In this document: piece after piece, positions 40,451 to 50,344 of the stretch | Position numbering within the stretch: the first letter of the stretch is position 1 | How the letters are laid out: every line of letters begins with the position of its first letter | DNA from: Methylovirgula sp963708155 | GTDB lineage: Bacteria > Pseudomonadota > Alphaproteobacteria > Rhizobiales > Beijerinckiaceae | Assembly (NCBI GenBank): GCA_963708155.1 | Contig: OY970183.1 | Span: 496,001 to 560,000 of the forward strand | Reading direction: 5' to 3' | Length of the DNA stretch: 64,000 bases | Program-made: the position numbers and the translations under genes | Notes under the pieces: generated by a model | What the model saw: the letters and a program-made list of their open reading frames with translations, nothing else | What the model was told of the DNA's origin: nothing | Databases searched by the model: none

Positions 40451-41935
40451 CGCCGCTGCAGAACGACAAGCGCGCCTTCGACGGGCTGCGCCGCCTCCAG
40501 CCTGATCGTCGTCATCTGCGATTCCACCGTCGTGAAATACGGCGCGGCAACGGCCTCGATATGGTCGAGTGCCTGTGCGAAACGGCCCGAGGGCAGCACA
40601 CGAAAACCTTCCTCCGCCGTCTCGACATTGAAGGCGAAGAGGCCGCCGGGTTCCATCACCCGCGCGATGCCCGCGAAAAGCGCCGCGAGATCGCCGAAAT
40701 AGACCACGACGTCGGCGGCGACGACGAGATCGAACTTTTCCGCGGCGTGCTCGAGGAAATCTCCGGCCTCGGCCTCGACGAGATCATCATAGAGCCGGCG
40801 CGCATCGGCCTTCTCAAGCATCCGGCGCGAAAGATCGACACCGGTGAGACGCCCCACCATCGGGCGGAGCAGCGGCGCGCAGAGCCCGGTTCCGCAACCG
40901 AGATCGAGTCCGTTGGCGAAACGCCGGCCGGTCTTGGCCAGCAAAGCGTGCAACTTCTCGGGCACGCGATAATCGAGCGCGTCGACGAGTTTCGATTCAA
41001 ACGTCTCGGCGAAGCCGTCGAAATAAGCCACGAGATAATCGTCCGGCGCCCGCGCGACCGCTTCGTTGCGCAGGGCGGCAAGCAGATAGCGCTGCGTGGC
41101 ATCCTGCGGATTGCGGCCGAGCCGCCATTCGCCGATCCGGATCGCCGCGTCCCGATAGCCAAAGCCGCTGAGAAAATGAAACGCCGTCGCGGTCACGCGA
41201 TCGACATCGCTCGCATGCGGCCCGGCGATTTCGCCATAGGCTTCGACGGCCGCCGCCGCATCCGCCCGCACACAGGTCTCGATCAGCTTCAGTTGCGCCA
41301 GTTTCTCGATCACCGTCGCATCGCAGGCGGGAAACCGCGCCGCGCTTTCGAGCGCCGAGACCGCCGCGGCGAAATCGCCAAGCAGGAACAGGGCCTGCCC
41401 GAGGCAAACATAAAGCCCCATGTGATGGCCGCCGTCGGCAATGGACTGGCGCAACCATGTGACGGCTTCGGTGAACTGACGCCGCCCGAAAGCAGAGAAT
41501 GCCGAGGCCGAAGGCCGCCTCGGAGAGATGCGGGTCGAGCTTGAGAGCAGCGCGATAACCCGTTTCCGCCGCGGCCGCATCGCCAAGCGCGCTGTCGATG
41601 GCGGCGAGCAGAAGCCAGCCTTGCGGCTGCGCCGGATCGCAATCGAGCGAGCGGCGCTGCGCCGCGCCAGCCTCCGCATATTGGCCAGCACGATAAAAGG
41701 CGCTGGCGAGATCGTTCCAGAGATTTGCTTCCTCCGGCGCGAGCGCCAGCGCGGCCTTGAGGATGCCGAGCGCCGGTTCGGTGCGGCCTTGGGCCGAAAG
41801 CGCCAGCCCGAAGCGGTGGAGCGCCTCTTGCGGCTGCGGATATTCGGCGGCGAGGCGCGCGAGAATCGGATTCGTGAGCCGCCAGGCCGTGAAGGCCTGA
41901 CTGACTTCGGCCGCGCGCGGCAGTTCGATTTGCAT
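40447..41935 (-). CDS. TPR-repeat methyltransferase (one-base frameshift)
   Basis: About 495 residues after correction. The N-terminal half consists of TPR repeats (LHRFGLALSAQGRTEPALGI, ANLWNDLASAFYRAGQYAEA, GWLLLAAIDSALGDAAAAET); the C-terminal half is a class I SAM methyltransferase with NGLDLGCGTGLCAPLL, FDLVVAADVVVYFGDLAALF and MEPGGLFAFNVETAEEGF. The frame changes at about 41486 within a CCC run; deleting one base joins GILCFR to RRQFTEAVTWLRQSI. The substrate is unknown. It lies downstream of parC on the same strand. Confidence 0.84.
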
Positions 41936-42016
41936 ACGGACTCCCTCGCGCCTTACGCGCGTCGGAAAATCCTAAAACCGCGAGCTTGCCCTGACCTGTC
42001 GTGCGCGTCCCGAAAA

Positions 42017-44260
42017 TCAGCCGAATTTGTTGTTCTTCGGGAAGCCCTTGGGCGGCAGGCGTCCGGCCTCGGCGCGATTGCCGACCCATTCGCGCAGATC
42101 GCGCATCGCCACAGTGAACGTGCGGCCGGCCGAATCCTTCCAGCTCAAGCCCTCGGTCTTGCTGAACACTTTGGCGTCGGAAATCCCGCCCTCGCGATAG
42201 CGCTGCAGCCGCACGCCCTTGCCGCGCGCCATTTCCGGCATCTGGTCGATCGGGAAGACGAGCAACTTGCGGTTCTGGCCGATGACCGCGACATGATCCC
42301 CCGCCGCCGGGACGATGATCGAGGCTTCCGCCGGCAGATCGCGATTGAGCAGAATCTTGCCCTTGCGCGTGCCGCCGACCATCTCGTCCGTCGGCGCGAT
42401 GAAGCCGCGCCCGTCGCTGGCGGCGACCAGCAGTTTCTCGCCCGCCACATAGGGGAAGACCGAAACGATGTCTTCGCCCTCGCCGATATCGACCATCAGC
42501 CGCAGCGGCTCGCCCTGCCCGCGCCCGCCCGGCAGTTTCGAGGCTTCGAGTGTGAAAATCCGCCCATCCGTCGCCAGGACCAGAATTTTCTGCGTCGTTT
42601 CGGTGAGAAAGCTCAGCTTCAGCCTGTCGTCGCCCTTGAACTGCAGGCTGGACAGATCCTCGACATGGCCCTTGAGCGCCCGGACCCAGCCCTTCTCGGA
42701 GACGACCACCGTGATCGGCTCGCGCTCGATCATCGCGGTCGCGAGATCGAAATCGGCAACCTCCGGCGCCTCGGCGAATTGCGTCCGGCGCTTGCCGAGC
42801 GCGGTGTCCTGGCCGAATTTCTTCTTCAGATCGCGCAGCTCGACACCGATGACTTTCCATTGCTTGGCGTCGTCGGCGAGCAATTTATCGATGTCGCTCT
42901 TTTCCTTGTTGAGCTCGTCGAACTCGCGGCGCAACCCCATTTCCTCGAGCCGCCGCAGGCTGCGCAGGCGCGTATCGAGAATGTAATTGGTCTGAACTTC
43001 CGTGAGTTCGAATGTCGCCTTCAGCACCTCTTTCGGCTCGTCCTCCTCGCGGATGATGCGGATCACCTCGTCGAGATTGAGGAAGACGATCAGCATGCCG
43101 GCGACGACTTCGAGCCGGTGGGCGATCTCCTCCAGCCGGAAACGCGAGCGCCGTTGCAGCACGACGCGGCGATGGTCGAGCCATTGCCGCAGCGCCTCCT
43201 TGAGCGAGACGACGCGGGGAACGACGCCATCGACGAGCACATTCATGTTCATCGGGAAGCGGCTCTCAAGCTCGGTCGTCTTGAAGAGCTGTTCCATCAT
43301 CAATTCGGCATCGACGGTGCGGGCCCGCGGCTCGATGACGATGCGGACGTCCTCGGCCGATTCGTCGCGAATGTCGGCGACGAGCGGCAGTTTCTTCTCG
43401 GCCAGAAGCTCGGCGATCTTCTCGATGAGCCGTGACTTCTGCACCGCGTAGGGGATCTCAGTCACGACGACATTATAGGTGCCGCGCGTTCCCTCTTCCC
43501 GCTCCCATTTCGCCCGCACGCGGAAGGCGCCGCGCCCGGTGCGATAGGTCTCGGCGATCTGCTCCGGCGAATCGACGATGATGCCGCCGGTCGGGAAATC
43601 CGGCCCCGGCACGAATTTCAAAAGATCCTCGTCGCTTGCGTTCTTGTGCGCGATGAGATGCAGGCAGGCATCGCACAGTTCGGCGACATTGTGGGGCGGG
43701 ATCGACGTCGCCATGCCGACGGCGATGCCCTGCGAGCCATTGGCGAGCAGATTGGGAAAAGCCGCCGGCAGGACGACCGGCTCGGTCTGGTCGCCGGAAT
43801 AATTGTCGCGGAAATCGACGGCATTCTCGTTGATGCCTTCGAGCAGCAGGCGCGCAACCTCGGTCATCCGCGCTTCGGTGTAGCGATAGGCCGCGGCGCC
43901 ATCACCGTCGATATTGCCGAAATTGCCCTGTCCATCGACGAGCGGATAGCGCGAGGAGAAATCCTGCGCGAGGCGGACCAGCGCCTCGTAGATCGCCTGA
44001 TCGCCGTGCGGATGGAACGAGCCCATCACATCGCCGACGATTTTCGCACATTTCTTGAACGCCGTGCCGGGATCGAGCCGGAGGATGCTCATTCCATAGA
44101 GGATGCGCCGGTGTACGGGCTTCAGACCGTCGCGCGCATCCGGCAGCGCCCGGCCCATAATGGTCGAAAGCGCGTAGGCGAGATAGCGCTCCTCGAGCGC
44201 CTCCCGAAGATTGACGGGTTCTGGCTCGCGCGGCGTCGCCGGAACGACGTTTTTGCCCAT
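42017..44260 (-). CDS. parC: DNA topoisomerase IV subunit A
   Basis: Decatenates daughter chromosomes together with ParE. 747 residues. ATG 44260; the breakage-reunion domain has VHRRILYGMSILRLDPG, GSFHPHGDQAIYEALVRLAQ and the catalytic Tyr in GDGAAAYRYTEARM. A C-terminal beta-pinwheel is suggested by repeats such as KGWVRALKGH and TDGRIFTLEASKLPGGRGQG. The frame is intact throughout. Confidence 0.95.
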   Translation of the reverse strand: MGKNVVPATPREPEPVNLREALEERYLAYALSTIMGRALPDARDGLKPVHRRILYGMSILRLDPGTAFKKCAKIVGDVMGSFHPHGDQAIYEALVRLAQDFSSRYPLVDGQGNFGNIDGDGAAAYRYTEARMTEVARLLLEGINENAVDFRDNYSGDQTEPVVLPAAFPNLLANGSQGIAVGMATSIPPHNVAELCDACLHLIAHKNASDEDLLKFVPGPDFPTGGIIVDSPEQIAETYRTGRGAFRVRAKWEREEGTRGTYNVVVTEIPYAVQKSRLIEKIAELLAEKKLPLVADIRDESAEDVRIVIEPRARTVDAELMMEQLFKTTELESRFPMNMNVLVDGVVPRVVSLKEALRQWLDHRRVVLQRRSRFRLEEIAHRLEVVAGMLIVFLNLDEVIRIIREEDEPKEVLKATFELTEVQTNYILDTRLRSLRRLEEMGLRREFDELNKEKSDIDKLLADDAKQWKVIGVELRDLKKKFGQDTALGKRRTQFAEAPEVADFDLATAMIEREPITVVVSEKGWVRALKGHVEDLSSLQFKGDDRLKLSFLTETTQKILVLATDGRIFTLEASKLPGGRGQGEPLRLMVDIGEGEDIVSVFPYVAGEKLLVAASDGRGFIAPTDEMVGGTRKGKILLNRDLPAEASIIVPAAGDHVAVIGQNRKLLVFPIDQMPEMARGKGVRLQRYREGGISDAKVFSKTEGLSWKDSAGRTFTVAMRDLREWVGNRAEAGRLPPKGFPKNNKFG

Positions 44261-44532
44261 GAAATTGCCTTTTTTGGGGTTCGCCCGGCCGCTACCGAGG
44301 CGGGCAGCGAATGTTTAGAGGATCACGTGAGTCGCGGCAAATCGATTTGGCCGCGAAAGGCGCATCGCGTGGCGCACAAAGGCGTGCCGCTGTTGCCGCG
44401 GTGCACTAGCCGCGCCCGCCCCCGCGACCGTAAAAGATGCCGCGCTTTTCGGCGCAGGTGCGGCACCGCACCGATTCCTTTGCCGAACTCGGCATAGTCC
44501 ACGCATTGGCCAGTACAAGCGGCAAGAGCATT

Positions 44533-44736
44533 ATGGGCAAGATCGTTCTGTTCTTTGGATTGGTTACCGGCGCGGCAATTTTTGTGGTTGCCCTGATCGG
44601 CGCTCCGGACGGCGGCCAAGTCGCGGCCCATGAAGCTCAGCCAGAGGCGGGCTGCCATGTCGAGCAATTTGCGCTCGATGAAGGCTATGGCGTCAGCCGC
44701 CAGGTCGCGCGCCACGTCTGCTCGGGCTTGAACTAG
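44533..44736 (+). CDS. Small exported two-cysteine protein
   Basis: 67 residues from ATG 44533 (MGKIVLFFGLVTGAAIFVVA). A hydrophobic N-terminal segment is followed by a short polar domain with two cysteines, GCHVEQFALDEGYG and RHVCSGLN, that could form a disulfide in the periplasm. I recognise no family. A longer upstream reading adds Cys/Arg-rich sequence unlike a coding N-terminus. The 270-base region between parC and this gene shows nothing else. Confidence 0.6.
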   Translation: MGKIVLFFGLVTGAAIFVVALIGAPDGGQVAAHEAQPEAGCHVEQFALDEGYGVSRQVARHVCSGLN

Positions 44737-44856
44737 AGCATCCGCGAGCCTAAGTTCGCCAGCTCGCTTTGGACTCCTTTCCACGCCTGATTTTGCGCGC
44801 ATTTGGGTCGGCGTCCAAATATGCGTCCGCAAAACGAGGAAGGACACGGAGGAATT

Positions 44857-46032
44857 ATGACCGAGGCCCGCGAGCGCCTTTCGCTGCCCTTGGTAAGCGT
44901 CGTTATCGATAATTATAATCTCGGCCGCTATCTGAAAGACGCCGCCGATTCCGTTTTCGCGCAAACCTATCCAAATATCGAATGCATCATTGTCGATGAT
45001 GCCTCGACGGATGAAAGCCCTCGTGTGCTGGACGAGATCGCCGCCGTGCACCCGTCCGTCAAACTCGTTCGGCGGCAGACCAACGGCGACCAGATCGCGG
45101 CCTGTCTCGATGGCCTCGCCGCGAGCGCGGGCGATTATATCGTCTTTCTCGATGCCGACGACGTGCTGCTGGAACATTGTGTCGCGACACATGTTTTCGT
45201 GCATCTCTCGCTACGCATACCCGTAGGATTTACCTGCGGCGACATGCTGCAAATTGTCGGCGGCAATATCGTCCTCGGCGGCAACGGCGTGATGTCGAGT
45301 TATATTCTCGGCACAAAGCCGCCGAAGGCACCGGCACGGGCCGCCGCGACCAATTTCGCGGTCGATCGCTTGATGGAACACGTCGACCCGTCCGTGCTGG
45401 ACCGCCTTTATCAGGTGGACATGAAATGCCGCATCTGGCCGTGGACGGCCACGTCCGGCTTTTTCTTTCGGCGCGACGCCTTGAATTTATGGGCGAAGGC
45501 TCCGCGCCTTGCAGAGCTCCGCCGCTCGGCCGACGGCTTCTTCGCACTTGCCATCAACGTCGTCACCGGCAGCGTCCTGATCGATGAGTCGCTTGCCGGA
45601 TTGCGCATCCACGGCGCCAATAATTTCAGCCAGCACCCGCACTTGAACAACATACGCAATTACGATGTGGCGACGTCCCAAAGAGAGACGCAATATCGGC
45701 GCACAATGCTCGATGAAATGACTCGAGATCCGGCCAGGTTTCGATTCAATCACCCAAATCTGCTGAAAAGATCGCTCTTCGCCGCCGATACGCGGGAGAC
45801 GTGTGATGATGCGCCGGCCTGGGCGCGGAAGTCGCGCCTGTCGCATCTCTTTGTCACGCGATATGCGTCGCTGGCGGCCGTAGCCGGCGAGAGCAAGATC
45901 GCATGTTGGATGTTTGAAAAAGGCGTTCCCGCGCGAGTTATGAAAGAGGCGGGAATTCGTTATGCGTTCGCCGACAGGGTAAAGGGAACTTTGGCCCGTG
46001 CGCGGAGATACATGCGCAGAGACGAAAATTAA
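44857..46032 (+). CDS. Family 2 glycosyltransferase
   Basis: 391 residues from ATG 44857 (MTEARERLSLPLVSVVIDNY), preceded by a strong GGAGG. GT-A fold: VSVVIDNYNLGRYLKDAADS, ECIIVDDASTDESP and the metal-binding DxD region YIVFLDADDVLLEH; the acceptor half contains TATSGFFFRRDALNLW. Probably works on surface polysaccharide or glycolipid; donor and acceptor are unknown. It is a lone gene whose 3' end overlaps the recO end by four bases. Confidence 0.88.
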   Translation: MTEARERLSLPLVSVVIDNYNLGRYLKDAADSVFAQTYPNIECIIVDDASTDESPRVLDEIAAVHPSVKLVRRQTNGDQIAACLDGLAASAGDYIVFLDADDVLLEHCVATHVFVHLSLRIPVGFTCGDMLQIVGGNIVLGGNGVMSSYILGTKPPKAPARAAATNFAVDRLMEHVDPSVLDRLYQVDMKCRIWPWTATSGFFFRRDALNLWAKAPRLAELRRSADGFFALAINVVTGSVLIDESLAGLRIHGANNFSQHPHLNNIRNYDVATSQRETQYRRTMLDEMTRDPARFRFNHPNLLKRSLFAADTRETCDDAPAWARKSRLSHLFVTRYASLAAVAGESKIACWMFEKGVPARVMKEAGIRYAFADRVKGTLARARRYMRRDEN

Positions 46033-46784
46033 ATCTCTCGCGCGCGATCACTCGCGTGCATCGATGCCAGCCGGTGGTATTCGGCCAGAAAGGCGCTTCG
46101 CGCGTCGGGCATTCCAAGGCCGCGCGGCGCATAGACGTCGCGCTCCAGAAAATAGCCCGTGAGCCGGAACCCCTGAAGCACGTCGTCGGCCTGCGCCTCG
46201 GCGCCGTCCTCGCGCAAGAACGCCGGCAATGGCAAAAGCCGCTCATGGTAAGGCGCGCCGGATTGCCGCGAAACCGCGCGGCCGCTTTTCGGCGACACAT
46301 AGGTCAGATCTTCCATCACGCCGCTCGCCGCGCAACGGCTAAGGTCGAGACCGAAGCCGAGTTCCGTGAGTAGGGCAAGCTCGAAGCGCACCAGCGCGGC
46401 GGGCGCGGCACGCGCATCGCCAAGATATTCGGCAATGCGCAACGCCGTCTCGTAAAGCGCCGGGTGCGGGTCGCGCTCGGCAAGGAGCCGCAGCAGCGCG
46501 CCGAGATGGTTGAGGCCATGCAGCGCGAGCGCACTGGCCATCAGATTGGCGGCGCGCGGCTGGGTCACCTCGATAGCATAAAGACCGAGATGCTCGTCGA
46601 GCCGCGCCCGCCACACCAGCGCAACGCTATTGCCCGGCTGCAAGAGCGGCTGCCAGCGCCTGGATCGGCCGCCGCGCACGAGCCCGAGATGGCGTCCATG
46701 GGCGCGCGTCATCGCTTCGAGAATAAGGCTGGTCTCGCCGTGCTTCTTAAGGCCGATGATAAGGCCGTCGTCGTGCCATTCCAT
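46029..46784 (-). CDS. recO: DNA repair protein RecO
   Basis: RecF-pathway mediator that loads RecA on SSB-coated DNA. 251 residues: an OB fold at the N-terminus (MEWHDDGLIIGLKKHGETSL and GHLGLVRGGRSRRWQPLLQPG) followed by a helical domain with VRFELALLTELGFGLDLSRC, the usual Cys of the RecO zinc region. In many relatives recO follows era directly; here a two-component pair and pqqA lie between them. Confidence 0.93.
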   Translation of the reverse strand: MEWHDDGLIIGLKKHGETSLILEAMTRAHGRHLGLVRGGRSRRWQPLLQPGNSVALVWRARLDEHLGLYAIEVTQPRAANLMASALALHGLNHLGALLRLLAERDPHPALYETALRIAEYLGDARAAPAALVRFELALLTELGFGLDLSRCAASGVMEDLTYVSPKSGRAVSRQSGAPYHERLLPLPAFLREDGAEAQADDVLQGFRLTGYFLERDVYAPRGLGMPDARSAFLAEYHRLASMHASDRAREI

Positions 46785-46793
46785 GCAGCTATG

Positions 46794-47498
46794 TCAACTC
46801 TGCGGCTCGTCCAGATCGTGGCGATAGCCAACGCCATGCACCGTGCGAATGATGCGCGGCGCGGCCGGATCGATTTCGATCTTCTTGCGCAACGCCGAGA
46901 CATATTGATCGAGCGCGCGGCTGTTCGGCATATAGTCGCGCCCCCAGGCAACATCGAATAATTCATCGCGCGAGACGGCCTGGCCGCGCCGGGCATAGAG
47001 CGTGGCGAGGATTGCGACCTCTCGATTGGTCAGGTCGATCTTTTGCTCGCCGCGAAAGGCGCGCATGGCCTTCTGATCGACGACGATGTCGCCCATATGG
47101 ATGCGGCTCTCGGCATCAGGCTGAGCCGGCCCTTGCGCCCTGACCCGCCGCAGCGCCGCCTTGATGCGCGCGACAAGCTCGCGTGCGCTGAATGGCTTGG
47201 CGATATAGTCATCGGCGCCGATCTCCAGCCCCTTGACGCGATCGCCCTCCTCGCCACGGGCCGACAGCAGCAGGATCGGCACCGCCGGATCGAGCTTGCG
47301 TACCTCGGCCAGAAGGCTGAGCCCGTCCATCACCGGCATCATGACATCGAAGACGCAGATCTCCGGCTTCTCCTGGCGAAACAGCGCCAGTGCCTTGGCG
47401 CCGTCATCGGCGACGCGGCAGGTGAAGCCCTCAAGCGAAAGTAGATCGACGATGCCGTCGCGCAGGTGCTGATCGTCCTCGGCGATCAAGATGGACAT
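46794..47498 (-). CDS. OmpR/PhoB-type response regulator
   Basis: 234 residues. Receiver domain with acidic pair IAEDDQHLRD, phosphoacceptor in ICVFDVMMPVMDGLSLL and Lys in DDYIAKPFSARELVARIK; C-terminal winged helix with DLTNREVAILATLYARRGQA and LDQYVSALRKKIEIDP. Its start overlaps the kinase gene by 13 bases, so the two form one operon that may also include recO, 9 bases downstream. Confidence 0.93.
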   Translation of the reverse strand: MSILIAEDDQHLRDGIVDLLSLEGFTCRVADDGAKALALFRQEKPEICVFDVMMPVMDGLSLLAEVRKLDPAVPILLLSARGEEGDRVKGLEIGADDYIAKPFSARELVARIKAALRRVRAQGPAQPDAESRIHMGDIVVDQKAMRAFRGEQKIDLTNREVAILATLYARRGQAVSRDELFDVAWGRDYMPNSRALDQYVSALRKKIEIDPAAPRIIRTVHGVGYRHDLDEPQS

Positions 47499-49054
47499 TT
47501 GGCCTCCTCTTTCGCCACACCTTTGATTTTCATCGAGGCCGTCACGCGCAGGCCCGGATCGGCGTTTTCAATTGTTACCCTTCCACCGTTGGCCTCGGCA
47601 AGCTCGCGGACGACGACGAGACCGAGACCGAAACCGTCCTTGGCGCTGCCGCCCGGCTGGACCAGGGCCAGCATCTTGGCCTGCGACGACGGATCGAGAC
47701 CACGGCCGAAATCGCGCACGCTCAGGGTGAGCGTGCCGTCCGCTTCGCTGGTCGTGACGAGGATGCGGCCCGGCGCATATTTGTTGGCGTTGTCGATGAG
47801 GTTGATGAGAATGCGCTCGAAACTTACCCGGTCGAAAAGACCGGCGCGCGGCGCATCATGCGCGATCTCGACCGTCGAGCCGCGCGCAGCGAACAGGTTT
47901 TCGTAGCGCGCGATGGTCGTATCGACAACCGCGTCGGGTACCGCTTCTTCGAGCCGTACCGGCGCCGGCGCGGCGGTGCGTCCGTAGACGATGGTATTGT
48001 CGGCGAGCAAGGCGAGGCGCTCGACCTCGGCGCGCATCACCGCGCCATAGCGATTGACCGCCGCCTCGTCGCCGCTGCGGCGCAGGAGCAGATCGGTATA
48101 AAGCCGCAGATTCGCGATGGGCGTGCGCAAATCGTGCGAAAGCTTTGCCGTCATTTCGCTGCGGAACGTGCTTTCCTGAAGCCGTACCTGCTGGTTGCGG
48201 TACATATACCAGATGAGCAGCAGCCAACTGCCGATCAAGGGCACGGTGATGGCGATTAAAGGCAAGAGGCCATGATGCGCCACCGGCGGCGTCGAGGTTT
48301 CCATACGCCAGCCGCGCATCGATCCCGAAAGATCGGAGATCGTCGACGTGCTGAGGTTCGGCGGCCCGTGGCTCCACAGAGCGCGGCCGAGAGGATCGCG
48401 CAGCACCAGAAGCCTGTCGCCAAGCTTGGCGCTCGCCGTGTCGAGCGCTTCCTCCAGCACGGGATCCAGCGTGATTTCGTCGAACGTCACGCAGATGTCG
48501 CGGCTCTCGGTCAGCCGCTGGCATTGGACGAAAGACACCAAAGTATCACTGACCGTCCAGACGCCGGCTTTCGACGCAGAGCCGCTTTCATCAGCCAGTT
48601 GATCGCGCAGACTCGCAAAGAGACCGCCGAACCGCTGCAAGAGTTCGCTCTCTGATTCGAGCGTCCCCGTCACGACCGGGATGACGTGGCCGTCGCGATC
48701 GTGCACGAGCAGGAAACGCACTTCGTTGACGAAGCTCGCGACGCGCATATTGCGCAGCATTTGGGGGCCACCGGCATCCAGCGCGGCGGTGATTTGATTG
48801 ATGGCCCCAGCGGCCTTGTCGTCGAGCGCGGCGCCGGCGACATCGCCGAGTTCGGCCGCCTGCCGCGCTGCTTGCGCCGCCTCCCGCGTCCGCGTCACGG
48901 CATAATCGGCATTGAAAAGATAGAAGGCGAAAATGCCGAAAATGACGAGCGGCAGCGCCAGTAAAAGCGCAAACCATGCGACCGTGCGCCAGATGTCGGG
49001 CCGCTGCAGCCGCCCCTGGCTGAAGGCGCGCCGGCGGGAAATATCGAGGCTCAT
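47486..49054 (-). CDS. Sensor histidine kinase
   Basis: 522 residues from ATG 49054 (MSLDISRRRAFSQGR). An N-terminal membrane helix (VAWFALLLALPLVIFGIFAF), a periplasmic sensor of about 230 residues and a second helix (LLPLIAITVPLIGSWLLLIW) precede the H box AKLSHDLRTPIANLRLYTD, N box ILINLIDNANKYAP, G1 SVRDFGRGLDP and G2 GFGLGLVVVRELAEANGG. The ligand is unknown. It is divergent from pqqA with a 206-base shared upstream region. Confidence 0.92.
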   Translation of the reverse strand: MSLDISRRRAFSQGRLQRPDIWRTVAWFALLLALPLVIFGIFAFYLFNADYAVTRTREAAQAARQAAELGDVAGAALDDKAAGAINQITAALDAGGPQMLRNMRVASFVNEVRFLLVHDRDGHVIPVVTGTLESESELLQRFGGLFASLRDQLADESGSASKAGVWTVSDTLVSFVQCQRLTESRDICVTFDEITLDPVLEEALDTASAKLGDRLLVLRDPLGRALWSHGPPNLSTSTISDLSGSMRGWRMETSTPPVAHHGLLPLIAITVPLIGSWLLLIWYMYRNQQVRLQESTFRSEMTAKLSHDLRTPIANLRLYTDLLLRRSGDEAAVNRYGAVMRAEVERLALLADNTIVYGRTAAPAPVRLEEAVPDAVVDTTIARYENLFAARGSTVEIAHDAPRAGLFDRVSFERILINLIDNANKYAPGRILVTTSEADGTLTLSVRDFGRGLDPSSQAKMLALVQPGGSAKDGFGLGLVVVRELAEANGGRVTIENADPGLRVTASMKIKGVAKEEAKCPS

Positions 49055-49260
49055 GCCCGAATCTCTAGCATTTTCTGCGGCGGCGGCGGGAAGCTTCGCA
49101 ATCGGGATTTTATGTTGCGCCGCGAAAGAGAAAAGGCGCCTTACAATATTCTTACATCGATCTTGCCAATGTCTGACCAAATCCGCCAGCAGAAGCCTAT
49201 TTTGGAGACTGTCAGTTTCGAGGCCGCGTTAGGCGGCTTAAGAAGTAACAGGAGAGAACG

Positions 49261-49339
49261 ATGGCTTGGACAACTCCCACGATCTGCGAAGTCTGCGTCG
49301 GCATGGAAGTCACCGCTTACGAGTTCGAGCGAGTTCTAA
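49261..49339 (+). CDS. pqqA: PQQ precursor peptide PqqA (probable one-base insertion)
   Basis: The peptide MAWTTPTICEVCVGMEVTAY is a PqqA: its Glu16 and Tyr20 (E-V-T-A-Y) are the residues PqqE cross-links to build pyrroloquinoline quinone. AGGAGAG lies 7-13 bases upstream. As given, the frame runs on to 49401 with no PqqA-like tail. Removing one T at 49324-49325 gives ESSEF and a stop at 49337-49339, a 25-residue peptide of typical length. No pqqB-E genes are in the window. A strong terminator follows. Confidence 0.85.
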
Positions 49340-49399
49340 TTCGGTTTACCGCTCAGGCGGACCAGCCGCGGCGACCCTCCCTCGCCCTTCGGCACGCGT

Positions 49400-49430
49400 A
49401 AAAAGCCGGCCCAGTAGGCCGGCTTTTTTT
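49400..49430. terminator. Two-way intrinsic terminator between pqqA and era
   Basis: AAAGCCGGCC and GGCCGGCTTT pair around a CAGTA-type loop, flanked by an A-run on the left and seven T on the right. This is a classic bidirectional rho-independent terminator serving both pqqA (plus) and era (minus). Confidence 0.9.
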
Positions 49431-50344
49431 ATCCCTTCGGAAATTCCAGCCCCATCGCGCGGTAGCGCTCCGGGTCGTCGATCCAGTGCTCGCGCACCTT
49501 GACGAAGAGAAAAAGGTGGATCGGTTGCTCGGCCGCCTCGGCAATCTCCTTGCGCGCCGCCGTGCCGATCGCCTTGATCGTTCGGCCGCCCTCGCCGAGC
49601 ACGATTTTCCGATGCGCCTCGCGCGTCACATAAATCGTTTGCTCGACCCGCGCCGAACCGTCAGGCCGCTCCTCCCACGACTGCGTCTCGACCGTCGATT
49701 GGTAAGGCAATTCGTCGTGGAGACGCTCGAAGATTTTCTCGCGGGTGATCTCGGCGGCCAACGCGCGGATCGGCGCTTCGGAAATCTGATCCTCAGGATA
49801 GAGCCACGGGCCAGCGGGCATGAGCGCCCCGAGATGCTCCTTCAGCAACGCCAACCCGTCGCCCGTCGTGGCCGAAACCATGAAAGTCTCGGCAAAGGCG
49901 AGCCTTTGATTCGCCGTCGCGGCGAGTTCCAGAAGCTGCGGCCGCGCGACGAGATCGATCTTGTTCAGGATCAGAACCCGCTTCGCCTTGACGTTTTCGA
50001 GCGCGCGCAAAATCTCCATGACCTCGTCGTCGAGGCCCTTGCGCGCATCGACAAGCAGGGCCACGACATCAGCGTCCGCCGCCCCGCCCCAGGCCGACGC
50101 CACCATGGCGCGGTCGAGCCGCCGGCGCGGTGCGAAAATTCCCGGCGTATCGACGAAAATGATCTGCGCCTCGCCTTGCAAGCGCGATGCCGCGTACGAG
50201 CGTGCGCGTCGTCTGCACCTTGCGTGAGACGATCGAGACTTTGGCGCCGACGAGCGCGTTGAGCAGCGTCGATTTGCCGGCATTCGGCGCGCCGATCAGC
50301 GCGACAAAGCCGCAGCGGTGTTGTGCACTCTCAGCCTCGCTCAC
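49429..50344 (-). CDS. era: GTPase Era (one-base frameshift)
   Basis: Essential GTPase that binds 16S rRNA during 30S assembly. Start GTG at 50344 (SEAESAQHRCGF) overlaps the rnc stop. G1 LIGAPNAGKSTLLNAL, G2 KVQTTRTLVRGI, G3 IIFVDTPGIFAPRRR and G4 VLILNKIDLVARP are followed by a KH domain (KIVLGEGGRTIKAIGTAARK). The N-terminal piece and the rest are in different frames; removing one base at about 50181 joins RGIAL to QGEAQIIFVDTPG. Corrected length about 304 residues. Confidence 0.92.
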
